A stretch of DNA of 64,000 nucleotides from Nocardioides luteus (GTDB lineage Bacteria > Actinomycetota > Actinomycetes > Propionibacteriales > Nocardioidaceae). A program made the position numbers and the translations under genes. Position 1 is the first letter of the stretch. Every line of letters starts with the position of its first letter. The stretch covers positions 16,019 to 80,018 of the forward strand of contig NZ_BMRK01000016.1 of NCBI RefSeq assembly GCF_014648595.1, read 5' to 3'. The notes beneath the pieces are model-generated. The model worked only from the letters and a program-made list of their open reading frames with translations. It had not been told where the DNA came from and did not search any database. This document shows positions 1 to 7,425 of the stretch, piece after piece.

Positions 1-1008
1 GGCGGTGCGGTCGAGAAGTCGCTCTCGATCTACACCTGGGGCGACTACGACGCCCCCGAGGTGATCGACGCCTTCGCCAAGACCGGCCCCAAGGTGACGC
101 TGGACTCCTACGGCTCCAACGAGGAGCTGATCTCGAAGCTGGTCGCGGCCAAGGGCACCAGCGGCTACGACATCGTGGTGCCGACCGGCGTCTACATCCC
201 TCAGCTGATCGAGAACGAGATCATCGTCCCGTTCAACAAGGACCTGATCCCCAACATGGCCAAGGTCGACCCGCAGTTCCTCGGCCAGGACTGGGACCCG
301 GACAACGAGTTCTCGGTCTGCAAGTGCTGGGGCACCACCGGCTTCGTCTACGACACCACCGTCATCAAGCGCGACCTGGCCACCTGGAACGACTTCATCG
401 ACGCCATGCAGAGGGAGGCCTCGGGCAAGACCTCGCTCCTCGACGACCCGCAGGGCGTCGCGGGCCTCTACTTCTGGGCCAACGACATGGACTGGAACAC
501 CGAGGACATGGCCGACTACGACGCCTTCGAGGCCGAGGCGGTCGAGAGCTGGGCACCCCACATCGCCGGCTTCGACTCCTACCCGTCCACCGGCGCCATG
601 CAGCAGAACACCTTCGCACTGATGCAGAACTGGAACGGCGACGCCCGGCTCGGCATCCTCGAGCACAAGCAGCCCGACCGCTGGAAGTGGGTCCTGCCCG
701 GACCGAGGACCGAGCTGTGGATGGACAACTGGTGCATCCCGACCGGCGCGCCCCACCCCGAGGCCGCGCACGCGTTCCTCGACTTCGTGCTGGAGCCGGA
801 GAACTCCTTCCTGGAGATGGACTACATCGGCTACCACACCGGCACGCTCGGCATCGAGGAGATGGCCAGGAAGCGCAAGGTCGAGCTGCCCGAGATGATC
901 TTCTTCACCGATGAGCAGCTCGCCACGATGGAGAACGGCGCCGTCAACGAGGCCCAGGACCGGCGTACGGAGGTCTACGACAAGCTGAAGGCGGCCGCCA
1001 GTGCGTGA
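1..1008 (+). CDS. potD: Spermidine/putrescine ABC transporter substrate-binding protein (5' partial)
   Basis: Solute-binding component that would capture polyamines outside the membrane and deliver them to the permeases encoded next. The frame is open to the left edge of the window, so the start, signal peptide and lipobox lie outside; 335 residues are visible. The visible N-terminus reads IYTWGDYDAPEV, the usual opening of mature PotD/PotF-type proteins, followed by YDIVVPTGVYIPQLI and a C-terminal ALPEAAHAFLDF-like region (APHPEAAHAFLDFVLEPEN). The stop overlaps the start of the first permease by 8 nt, so the genes are translationally coupled. The ATPase gene (potA) is not in view and would be expected upstream. 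Substrate is a family inference; other small organic cations are possible. Confidence 0.85.
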   Translation, partial: GGAVEKSLSIYTWGDYDAPEVIDAFAKTGPKVTLDSYGSNEELISKLVAAKGTSGYDIVVPTGVYIPQLIENEIIVPFNKDLIPNMAKVDPQFLGQDWDPDNEFSVCKCWGTTGFVYDTTVIKRDLATWNDFIDAMQREASGKTSLLDDPQGVAGLYFWANDMDWNTEDMADYDAFEAEAVESWAPHIAGFDSYPSTGAMQQNTFALMQNWNGDARLGILEHKQPDRWKWVLPGPRTELWMDNWCIPTGAPHPEAAHAFLDFVLEPENSFLEMDYIGYHTGTLGIEEMARKRKVELPEMIFFTDEQLATMENGAVNEAQDRRTEVYDKLKAAASA

Positions 1009-1960
1009 GCGGCCAGTGCGGGAGCGAGCCGCCAGGAGGCTGCCGGGATGGGTCCTGGCGGTCCCCGCCTGGCTGTGGCTGACGGTCTTCTTCGTGGTGC
1101 CGTTCCTGCAGGTCGCCTGGTTCAGCCTCGGCGAGAAGCCCGGCATGTTCGGCACCCACAGCAACGAGGTGATGTCGTTCGACCGCTACGCGGAGGCGTT
1201 CAGCTCGACCTTCTTCACCATCTTCCGGGCGACACTGTGGATGAGCCTGATCGGCACGCTCGCCTGCCTGCTGGTCGCATTGCCCGCTGCGTACTTCATG
1301 GCATCGAAAGTGCCCGCCCATCGTCGCGGGCTGCTGGTCGCGCTGGTGATGGTCCCCTACTGGACCTCGTTCCTGATCCGGACGATCGGCTGGAAGGTGA
1401 TCCTCTCCTCCGAGGGCGCCCTGGCCGGCTTCCTCACCGAGGTCGGTCTCGTCTCCGACCCGCACGCCCTGCTCAACACCCGCGGGGCGGTGCTGCTGGG
1501 CCTGATCTACAACTACCTGCCGCTGATGATCCTGCCGCTGTACGTCGCGTTCGACCGCGTCGACGGCGCGCTCGGTGAGGCGTCGAAGGATCTCGGCGCC
1601 GGCCGGGTGCGGACGTTCTTCCAGGTCACGCTGCCGCTCGCGCGTCCAGGGATCATCGCCGGCATCGTGCTGGTCTTCATCCCGATGATGGGCGACTACG
1701 TCACCCCGGCCGTCCTCGGTGGCGCCAAGGGCACGATGGTCGGCTCGCTGATCGCCAGCCAGTTCCTCACCGCTCAGAACTGGGCGCTCGGCTCCGCCAT
1801 GGCGGTGGTGCTCATCCTGCTCACCATGGTCGTCGTCGTGCTCGCCATCTCGCTGCTGTGGGGCGTGGGATGGCTCGTCCACCGCCGTAGTCGGCTCGTC
1901 ATCGGCCTCGCTCCGCCGCCGGAGACACGGGTGCGGGCGAAGGAGGTGGCGACCGCATGA
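1001..1960 (+). CDS. potB: Polyamine ABC transporter permease (PotB-like)
   Basis: Inner-membrane permease of the polyamine importer, 319 aa. The GTG start overlaps the end of the binding-protein gene. The sequence begins with a basic stretch, then a hydrophobic segment (WVLAVPAWLWLTVFFVVPF) and about five more membrane spans. The cytoplasmic EAA loop that contacts the ATPase is visible near residues 188-215 (GEASKDLGAGRVRTFF followed by QVTLPLARPGI). It overlaps the next permease gene by four bases (ATGA). Order and coupling match potD-potB-potC. No ATPase is encoded in the window. Confidence 0.88.
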   Translation: MRERPVRERAARRLPGWVLAVPAWLWLTVFFVVPFLQVAWFSLGEKPGMFGTHSNEVMSFDRYAEAFSSTFFTIFRATLWMSLIGTLACLLVALPAAYFMASKVPAHRRGLLVALVMVPYWTSFLIRTIGWKVILSSEGALAGFLTEVGLVSDPHALLNTRGAVLLGLIYNYLPLMILPLYVAFDRVDGALGEASKDLGAGRVRTFFQVTLPLARPGIIAGIVLVFIPMMGDYVTPAVLGGAKGTMVGSLIASQFLTAQNWALGSAMAVVLILLTMVVVVLAISLLWGVGWLVHRRSRLVIGLAPPPETRVRAKEVATA

Positions 1961-2790
1961 GCAGACCCTCCGGCACCAACATCGCGCTCGGCGCCTGGAC
2001 GGCGCTGGTCTTCCTCTTCCTGTTCGCACCGATCCTCGTGATCGGCATCTACTCCTTCAACGGCGGCCGGCTGCTCAGCACCTGGGGCGGCTTCAGCCTG
2101 GAGCCGTTCACCGCGATCGTGGACCGGCCGACGGTACGCCACGCCGTGGTCGTCTCGCTGCAGACCGCGGTCGTCGCGGCCGTCCTGGCCAGCGCGCTCG
2201 GCACCCTCGCGGGGATGGCGATGGCCCGCTTCCCCGGACGCTGGACGGGGCCGTTCACGGTGCTTTTGCTGCTGGTCTCGGTGACACCGGAGATCGTCGA
2301 CGGCATCGCGCTGCTCCCCTGGTTCGTGACGCTCGGCCAGGACTGGTCGCTGCTGCCGTTCAGCAACGGCTACGTACGTCTCGTCATCGGTCACTCGCTC
2401 TTCGCGACCGCGGTCGTCACCTACATCGTGCGTGCCCGGCTGGTCGGGCTGGACTCCTCGCTGGAAGAGGCCTCGGCGGACCTCTACGCCCGCCCGGTCG
2501 CGACCTTCTTCAAGGTGACGCTGCCGCTGGTCGCGCCCGCGGTGCTGGCCGGCGGGCTGCTGGCGTTCACGCTGAGCCTGGACAACACCGTGATCTCGTC
2601 CTTCATCAACGTCTCCGGCACGACCTCGTGGCCCGTCTACGTCTTCTCCGCGGTGCGCTCCGGTCTCCGGCCCGAGATCGCCGCCGTCTCCACCCTCCTG
2701 CTGGTCGTCACGCTGCTCGCCCTCGGCGTGGTAGCGCGGGTGCTGAAGCGTTCTGGCGCCTCGGTCACCGACACGATGGCCGCCGCCTGA
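1957..2790 (+). CDS. potC: Polyamine ABC transporter permease (PotC-like)
   Basis: Second permease, 277 aa, forming the membrane channel with PotB. The start codon lies in an ATGA overlap with potB. Six hydrophobic segments are apparent, the first near residues 14-33. The EAA motif lies near residues 168-195 (EEASADLYARPVATFF then KVTLPLVAPAV). It is the last gene of the operon; a four-copy tandem repeat follows instead of an obvious simple terminator. Function is inferred from family and operon order. Confidence 0.88.
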   Translation: MSRPSGTNIALGAWTALVFLFLFAPILVIGIYSFNGGRLLSTWGGFSLEPFTAIVDRPTVRHAVVVSLQTAVVAAVLASALGTLAGMAMARFPGRWTGPFTVLLLLVSVTPEIVDGIALLPWFVTLGQDWSLLPFSNGYVRLVIGHSLFATAVVTYIVRARLVGLDSSLEEASADLYARPVATFFKVTLPLVAPAVLAGGLLAFTLSLDNTVISSFINVSGTTSWPVYVFSAVRSGLRPEIAAVSTLLLVVTLLALGVVARVLKRSGASVTDTMAAA

Positions 2791-2801
2791 TGGCTGCCCC
2801 C

Positions 2802-2940
2802 GGTGGTCGAACCGGTCGAGACCCCAGCCCCACACCGGAGGTCGAGACGGTCGAGACCCCACCCCCACACCGGAGGTCGGGACGGTCGAGACCCCACCCC
2901 CACACCGGAGGTCGAGCCTGTCGAGACCCCCACGCCCCAA
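2802..2940. repeat. Tandem 35-bp repeat, four copies (repeat family A)
   Basis: Four head-to-tail units of 35 bp start at 2802, 2837, 2872 and 2907, the last incomplete. Each contains a variant of GGTGGTCGAGCCTGTCGAGA followed by a C-rich stretch ending CCACACC. The same core occurs singly at 12359-12380 and 33437-33458. It lies between potC and the TetR gene and encodes nothing convincing. Confidence 0.9.
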
Positions 2941-2944
2941 GCCC

Positions 2945-2956
2945 TACGCTGACCGG
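2945..2956 (+). promoter_or_regulatory. Leaderless -10 element of the TetR gene
   Basis: TACGCT at 2945-2950 fits the actinobacterial TANNNT -10 pattern and is followed by six bases and then the ATG at 2957. Transcription would start at or within a base or two of the ATG; no Shine-Dalgarno sequence is present. Confidence 0.55.
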
Positions 2957-3619
2957 ATGAACGACGCCCGAAAGCCGAAGGACACGGCCGGTGACGCCGC
3001 GGCCCGCGGGTCCCGTCGACGCGAGCGCACCCGCGCCCGGCTGCTCGACGCCGCCGAGCAGCTGCTCTCGCAGCACGCCCCCGAGGAGATCCGGATCGAG
3101 GACGTCGCCGCCCTGGCGGGGATCTCTCCGGCCTCGGTCTACGTGCACTTCGGCACCAAGGACGGGCTGATGGCAGCCGTCACCGAGCGAGTGCTGACCG
3201 TGGCCACCGAGACCCTCCGGGCCGCGTACGCCGCGCAGACGACGCCGCTCGAGCGGTTCGCAGGCGTGGGGTCCGCCTACCTCAAGCTGCTGCTGGAGCA
3301 CCCGACGGTGGTGAAGTACCTGTCGGTCACCGGCGAGCGCGGCCCCCGCTCAGCGGTGGAGGATCAGGTCGTCGAGCGCTTCAGCGAGCTGCGGGGCGAG
3401 TTCGAGCAGAGCATCCGCGAGGCGGTCGACTCCGGCGCGATCCGGAAGGTCGATCCGGAGCTGCTGTCCTACTTCCTCTTCGGCTCCTGGAACGGCGTAG
3501 CCGCGCTGGCGCTGCGCCGGGACGCCCTGGCCGTGGCGCCGGAGCGCGTCGAGATGGCTGTGATCGAAGCCGGCCTGGTGCTGCTCGAGGGTCTGATCCA
3601 GGCTCCGCCTCCTGCCTGA
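2957..3619 (+). CDS. TetR/AcrR family transcriptional regulator
   Basis: Predicted ligand-responsive repressor, 220 aa. After a charged N-terminal tail, the TetR helix-turn-helix spans about residues 22-68 (RARLLDAAEQLL, IRIEDVAALAGISPASVYVH, FGTKDGLM). The rest is the helical ligand-binding and dimerisation domain, without a recognisable specificity. The gene appears leaderless. It lies just upstream of and parallel to a RetSat/CrtI-like flavoprotein gene whose promoter holds a perfect 6-3-6 palindrome, so this is the most likely target. A C-terminal region near ESGAIRKVDPELLSYFLFG resembles the TetR_C domain of fatty-acid-type regulators, but the ligand is unknown. Confidence 0.85.
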   Translation: MNDARKPKDTAGDAAARGSRRRERTRARLLDAAEQLLSQHAPEEIRIEDVAALAGISPASVYVHFGTKDGLMAAVTERVLTVATETLRAAYAAQTTPLERFAGVGSAYLKLLLEHPTVVKYLSVTGERGPRSAVEDQVVERFSELRGEFEQSIREAVDSGAIRKVDPELLSYFLFGSWNGVAALALRRDALAVAPERVEMAVIEAGLVLLEGLIQAPPPA

Positions 3620-3645
3620 CGGGCGACAGATTCCGGCAGCGGGTC

Positions 3646-3674
3646 TTGGCGGGACCGGTCGGAGGGAGTTAACT
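3646..3674 (+). promoter_or_regulatory. Putative sigma-A type promoter of the flavoprotein gene
   Basis: TTGGCG at 3646-3651 and TTAACT at 3669-3674 are separated by 17 bp and form a credible -35/-10 pair. The predicted start of transcription falls inside the palindrome at 3674-3688, the position expected of a repressor site. Confidence 0.5.
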
Positions 3675-3688
3675 GGAGTCCGACTCCA
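3674..3688. promoter_or_regulatory. Palindromic operator, probably for the adjacent TetR regulator
   Basis: TGGAGT-CCG-ACTCCA is a perfect inverted repeat of 6-bp arms around 3 bp. It begins at the last base of the -10 element and lies 27 bp before the ATG of the flavoprotein gene. TetR-family repressors typically bind such sites; assignment to the neighbouring gene is inference. Confidence 0.6.
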
Positions 3689-3714
3689 AATCACTGCTCC
3701 GAAAGCGACCGTTG

Positions 3715-5412
3715 ATGACGCAGACCGCGACTCCCCCCACTCAGGGCCACGAGGCCGCCGACGAAACCTGGGACGCCGTGGTGGTGGGCGCCGGGCCGGG
3801 CGGCCTCACCTGCGGCGCCTACCTGGCCGCCAACGGCAAGCGGGTCCTGGTGCTCGAGGCCAACCAGGTCGTCGGCGGCAGCACCCAGGTCTTCCGGCGA
3901 GCGGGCAACAAGTTCGAGTTCGACGTCGGCACCCACTACGTCGGCGAGTGCGGCCCCGGCGGCCGGATGCAGACCGCGCTGACCGGCCTCGCGCTGACCG
4001 AGCGGATCAAGTGGCTGCGCCAGCGCCCCGAGGGCCACTGCCAGGTGATGATCCCCGGCACCACCTTCCAGACGCCGACCGGCTGGGACACCTACCTCGA
4101 CCGGCTCGTCGCGGCCTTCCCCGGCGAAGAGGCCGGGCTGCGCCGCTGCGTACGCATCATGCGGATCATCGCCGCCGGGGAGCGGCCGCGGCTGCGCCCC
4201 TATCATCTGCTGCGCTGGGGCATCCGGCCGATCACGAAGCTGATGGACGCCTGCGGCCTGAGCGCAGACGCGCAGGCCGTGATCCTCGCCGAGAACGGCG
4301 ACTACACCTGGCCGCCCTACCGCACGCCCACCGCGATGCACGCCGGCTTCCTCCACCACTACCTCCAGGCCGGCGCCTACTACCCGCGCGGCGGCGGGCA
4401 GGTCATCGGCGCCCACCTCACCGACGTCATCACCACTCACGGTGGCCGGGTGCGCACCAAGGCCCGCGTCGAGCGCATCCTCATCGAGGACGGACGAGCG
4501 GTCGGCGTACGCCTGGCCGACGGTGAGGAGATCCGTGCCGAGGCCGTCGTCTCCGCCGCCGACTTCAAGAAGACCTGGGCCGACCTGGTCGGCGACGAGC
4601 ACCTGACCCGGCGCCTGCGCCGCCGGCTCCGGGACCTCGAGATGACGCTGCCGATGTTCGCGGTCTACGTCGCCCTCGACGTAGACCTGCGCGAGCGCGG
4701 CACGCCGCCGCTGGCGTGGGTGTGGCCCACCAACGACGTCGACGGCTACTACCGCGAGGTCGAGGCGGGCCGCGCGCCCGAGCAGATGCCCGTCGGGATC
4801 AGCTGCCCCACCGCCAAGGACCCAGAAGGTACGCACTCGGCGCCGCCGGGGTACTCCACGCTCGAGCTGGTCAGCTGGGCACCGAAGGGTCACGAGTTCT
4901 GGAACGTCTCGGGGGACCCCACCGAGGGTGCCGCGTACGGCCGTGACGAGCGCTACCTCGAGCTCAAGGAGCAGCTCACCCAGCGGGTGCTCGACACCGC
5001 CGAGCTGATGATCCCGGACATCCGCGAGCGGATGGTGTTCTGCGAGGCCTCCACGCCGATCACCCAGGAGCGCTTCACGATGACCAGCGACGGCTCCTGC
5101 TACGGCATCGCGCCGCTCATCAAGAACCTCGGCCCCTTCCGGCCGCGGGTCACCACCCACATCCCCGGCCTGTTCCTCGCCGGCGGCAGCACCGAGCACA
5201 TGTTCGGCATCAACGCCACGATCTGGGGCGGCATGGGCACCGCGGGCGCCGTGCTCGGTCGCGACCTCGTCGCCGAGGTACGCGACGGCGCGGTCTTCGT
5301 CGACGAGGCCGACCTGACCCCGATCACCGACGGCTTCGACCCGCTCCTCGCCTCGAAGCCGGGCTCGGTGATCCGTCGCGCCGCCCGGCGTCGCCCGAAG
5401 GCGACCGCCTGA
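3715..5412 (+). CDS. RetSat/CrtI-family NAD(P)/FAD-dependent oxidoreductase
   Basis: FAD-dependent oxidoreductase of the phytoene-desaturase/retinol-saturase superfamily, 565 aa from the ATG at 3715 (a TTG codon lies just before it). The N-terminal dinucleotide fold is clear at about residues 21-48 (DAVVVGAGPGGLTCGAYLAA then NGKRVLVLEA), followed by the GGSTQVFRR region typical of this family. The C-terminus holds the second FAD signature (GLFLAGGSTEHMFGINATIW). It probably saturates or desaturates a polyene or isoprenoid-like lipid; the substrate cannot be read from sequence. It is not part of the carotenoid operon 18 kb away, which has its own crtI. Expression is probably controlled by the TetR gene in front of it. 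Confidence 0.75.
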   Translation: MTQTATPPTQGHEAADETWDAVVVGAGPGGLTCGAYLAANGKRVLVLEANQVVGGSTQVFRRAGNKFEFDVGTHYVGECGPGGRMQTALTGLALTERIKWLRQRPEGHCQVMIPGTTFQTPTGWDTYLDRLVAAFPGEEAGLRRCVRIMRIIAAGERPRLRPYHLLRWGIRPITKLMDACGLSADAQAVILAENGDYTWPPYRTPTAMHAGFLHHYLQAGAYYPRGGGQVIGAHLTDVITTHGGRVRTKARVERILIEDGRAVGVRLADGEEIRAEAVVSAADFKKTWADLVGDEHLTRRLRRRLRDLEMTLPMFAVYVALDVDLRERGTPPLAWVWPTNDVDGYYREVEAGRAPEQMPVGISCPTAKDPEGTHSAPPGYSTLELVSWAPKGHEFWNVSGDPTEGAAYGRDERYLELKEQLTQRVLDTAELMIPDIRERMVFCEASTPITQERFTMTSDGSCYGIAPLIKNLGPFRPRVTTHIPGLFLAGGSTEHMFGINATIWGGMGTAGAVLGRDLVAEVRDGAVFVDEADLTPITDGFDPLLASKPGSVIRRAARRRPKATA

Positions 5413-5422
5413 GCGACATCTC

Positions 5423-5477
5423 GGGGCAGATGCGCCGACTCGGCGTTGCCTGCTGGGGCAGATGCGCCGAGTCGGCG
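5423..5477. repeat. Two copies of the GGGGCAGATGCG palindromic repeat (family B)
   Basis: Copies at 5423-5445 and 5455-5477 begin GGGGCAGATGCGCCGACTCG (second copy has GAGTCG) and end in the self-complementary CGCCGACTCGGCG. They lie between the convergent flavoprotein and acyl-CoA ligase genes and may act as a bidirectional terminator. Six more copies are clustered at 15382-15573. Confidence 0.88.
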
Positions 5478-5484
5478 AGGGGGG

Positions 5485-7023
5485 TCAGTTGACCTTGCGC
5501 ACGCGGTCGCCCCAGTAGGGCTCGCGGAGCTTGAACTTCTGCAGCTTGCCGGTGGCGGTGCGGGCGAGGGTCTCGCGGAACTCGACGACGGTGGGCGCCT
5601 TGTAGCCCGCCGCGCGCTCCTTGCACCAGGCGATCAGCTCGGCCTCGGTCGCGGTCGCGCCCTCGGCGAGCACGACGAGGGCGAGGATGGTCTCGCCCCA
5701 CTTCTCGCTGGGGATGCCGATGACGGCGACCTCGGCTACGGCGGGGTGGAGGAAGAGGACGTCCTCGACCTCGGCGCTCGCGACGTTCTCGCCGCCGGTG
5801 ATGATGACGTCCTTGATGCGGTCGGAGATGGTGAGGTAGCCGTCGTCGCCGAGGCTGCCGCCGTCGCCGGTGTGGAACCAGCCCTCGGCGAGCGCCTTCT
5901 CGGTCTCCTCGGGCTTCTCCCAGTAGCCCTCGAGCACCACGTTGGAGCGGGCCAGCACCTCGTTGTTGGGCGAGACGTCGAGGCTCACCCCGATCGCGGG
6001 CGCACCGGCCCGGGTGAGCTTCGCGGCGCGCTCCATCGGGTCGAGGTCGTCCCACTCCGCACGGGTGCGGTTGATGGTCAGCAGCGGGGAGGTCTCGGTG
6101 AGGCCGTAGATCTGGATGAACTCCCAGCCGAGCTCCTCCTGGACCCGGACGACGGTCTTCGTCGGCGGCGGGGCGCCGGCCATGATGATCCGCACCTTGT
6201 CCCGCCCGGGAACCTCGCCCTCGGTCTCCTGCCACTGCGGCAGCGCGTCGAGCACGGCGGCCGCCACCGCGGGAGCGGCACACATGTAGGTGACTCCGTG
6301 GTCGCGTACGCGGCGCAGGATCTCCATCCCGTCGACCTTGCGCAGCACGATGTGCTGGATGCCGAGACCGGTCGCGGCGAACGGCATGCCCCAGCCGTTG
6401 GCGTGGAACATCGGCAGCGTGTGCAGGTAGACGTCCCGGTCGGTCAGACCGGCGTGGAGCCCGAAGGTCATCGCGTTGGTCCAGATGTTGCGGTGGGTGA
6501 TCTGCACACCCTTGGGCCGCGCGGTGGTGCCGGAGGTGTAGTTGATCGTCGCGGTCGCGTTCTCGTCGGGCTCCCACGGCGTCGGCTCGACACCCTCCGC
6601 GTAGAGGTTGGCGTCGTCACCGAGCACGAAGCGGTGCTTGGCGGTCACCTCGGCGAGCGCCTCGTCGACCTCGGGGTCGACCCACAGCACCGAGGCGCCG
6701 GACTGCTCGACGATGTAGGAGACCTCGTCGGGCCGGAGCCGGAAGTTGACCGGGACCAGGATGCGCCCGTAGCCGGAGACGCCGTAGAACGCGGTCAGCA
6801 GCCGCGCGGAGTTGTGGGAGACGATCGCGACCCGCTCCCCCACGCCGACGCCGAGCTCGTCGAGCTTCGCCGCCATCCGCTTGGCGAGCGACTTCATCTC
6901 GGCGTACGTCACCTCCCCGAGGGAGGCGGCCGGCTGGTCGGGCTCGTCGACGACGCCCACCCGATCGCCGTAGACGGATGCGGCACGGTCGATGAAGTCG
7001 TTGACGCTGAACGGAACGAACAC
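5485..7023 (-). CDS. AMP-dependent acyl-CoA synthetase (FadD-type)
   Basis: Activates a carboxylic acid, probably a fatty acid, to its acyl-CoA through an acyl-adenylate; 512 aa. The start is GTG at 7023 with GGAGG eight bases upstream. The AMP-binding P-loop is INYTSGTTARPKG (near residues 160-175), followed by YGLTETSP (about residue 303) and the hinge and C-terminal motifs ISDRIKDVIITGGENV and RTATGKLQKFKLRE with the catalytic lysine. Length and motifs are complete. It is convergent with the RetSat-like gene and separated from it by repeats. Chain-length preference is unknown. Confidence 0.85.
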   Translation of the reverse strand: MFVPFSVNDFIDRAASVYGDRVGVVDEPDQPAASLGEVTYAEMKSLAKRMAAKLDELGVGVGERVAIVSHNSARLLTAFYGVSGYGRILVPVNFRLRPDEVSYIVEQSGASVLWVDPEVDEALAEVTAKHRFVLGDDANLYAEGVEPTPWEPDENATATINYTSGTTARPKGVQITHRNIWTNAMTFGLHAGLTDRDVYLHTLPMFHANGWGMPFAATGLGIQHIVLRKVDGMEILRRVRDHGVTYMCAAPAVAAAVLDALPQWQETEGEVPGRDKVRIIMAGAPPPTKTVVRVQEELGWEFIQIYGLTETSPLLTINRTRAEWDDLDPMERAAKLTRAGAPAIGVSLDVSPNNEVLARSNVVLEGYWEKPEETEKALAEGWFHTGDGGSLGDDGYLTISDRIKDVIITGGENVASAEVEDVLFLHPAVAEVAVIGIPSEKWGETILALVVLAEGATATEAELIAWCKERAAGYKAPTVVEFRETLARTATGKLQKFKLREPYWGDRVRKVN

Positions 7024-7081
7024 GGGCTACCTCCAGTTGCATGTCGTGACCAGCATCACTGTAGCCATGTGCGCGGCATCG

Positions 7082-7097
7082 ATGAGAGGTCTCTCAT
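7082..7097. promoter_or_regulatory. 16-bp palindrome upstream of the two-component operon
   Basis: ATGAGAG-GT-CTCTCAT, a perfect 7-2-7 inverted repeat, lies 43 bp before the Asp-rich protein gene that starts the operon. The same arms recur at 10926-10941. It is a candidate site for the response regulator encoded at 8866-9531. Confidence 0.6.
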
Positions 7098-7140
7098 GAA
7101 CCCCCGCACCCGCCTGCCGATCGGGCATCATCGAAGCGTC

Positions 7141-7425
7141 ATGACCCGCATCCTGAAGCTCCTCGTCCCGCTCGCCGTCCTGGTGGTCGTCGGCATCTAT
7201 CTGGCCGACTCCTTCGCCGGCGCGTCGGAGAACGACCCGCCGCCCCGGGAGCCGGTCGTGCTGCCCTCGCAGAGCGGTTCGCCGTCCGCGCCACCGTCCT
7301 CGAGCCCGGGATCCTCGACGAGCACGGATCCCTCGGGTGTCCCGGTCGTCACTCCCGATCCCGTCGACGATGATGATGACGACGGCGACGATGACGACCA
7401 CGACGACCTCGATGACAACGACTGA
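7141..7425 (+). CDS. Small membrane-anchored protein with Asp-rich tail
   Basis: Unrecognised protein of 94 aa. It has a basic start and one N-terminal hydrophobic segment at about residues 5-22 (ILKLLVPLAVLVVVGIYLAD), then a Pro/Ser/Thr-rich linker, and ends in a tail of about 20 residues that is almost wholly Asp with one Gly, His, Leu and Asn. The segment may be an uncleaved anchor or a signal peptide, so the acidic tail should face outside. It is the first gene of an operon with the histidine kinase, which starts 14 bases before this gene stops. A role in binding cations near the sensor is possible but is inference. A second Asp-rich exported protein is encoded at 10459-10842. Confidence 0.6.
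   Translation: MTRILKLLVPLAVLVVVGIYLADSFAGASENDPPPREPVVLPSQSGSPSAPPSSSPGSSTSTDPSGVPVVTPDPVDDDDDDGDDDDHDDLDDND

Noticed and set aside
1-2790. Missing ATPase as a sign of a degenerate transporter
   Set aside because: The operon is cut by the window edge, so potA may simply lie upstream.
3715-5412. The RetSat-like flavoprotein as a second phytoene desaturase of the carotenoid operon
   Set aside because: It is 18 kb away, has its own regulator, and its motifs fit retinol-saturase-like proteins; a true crtI is present at 23302-24918.
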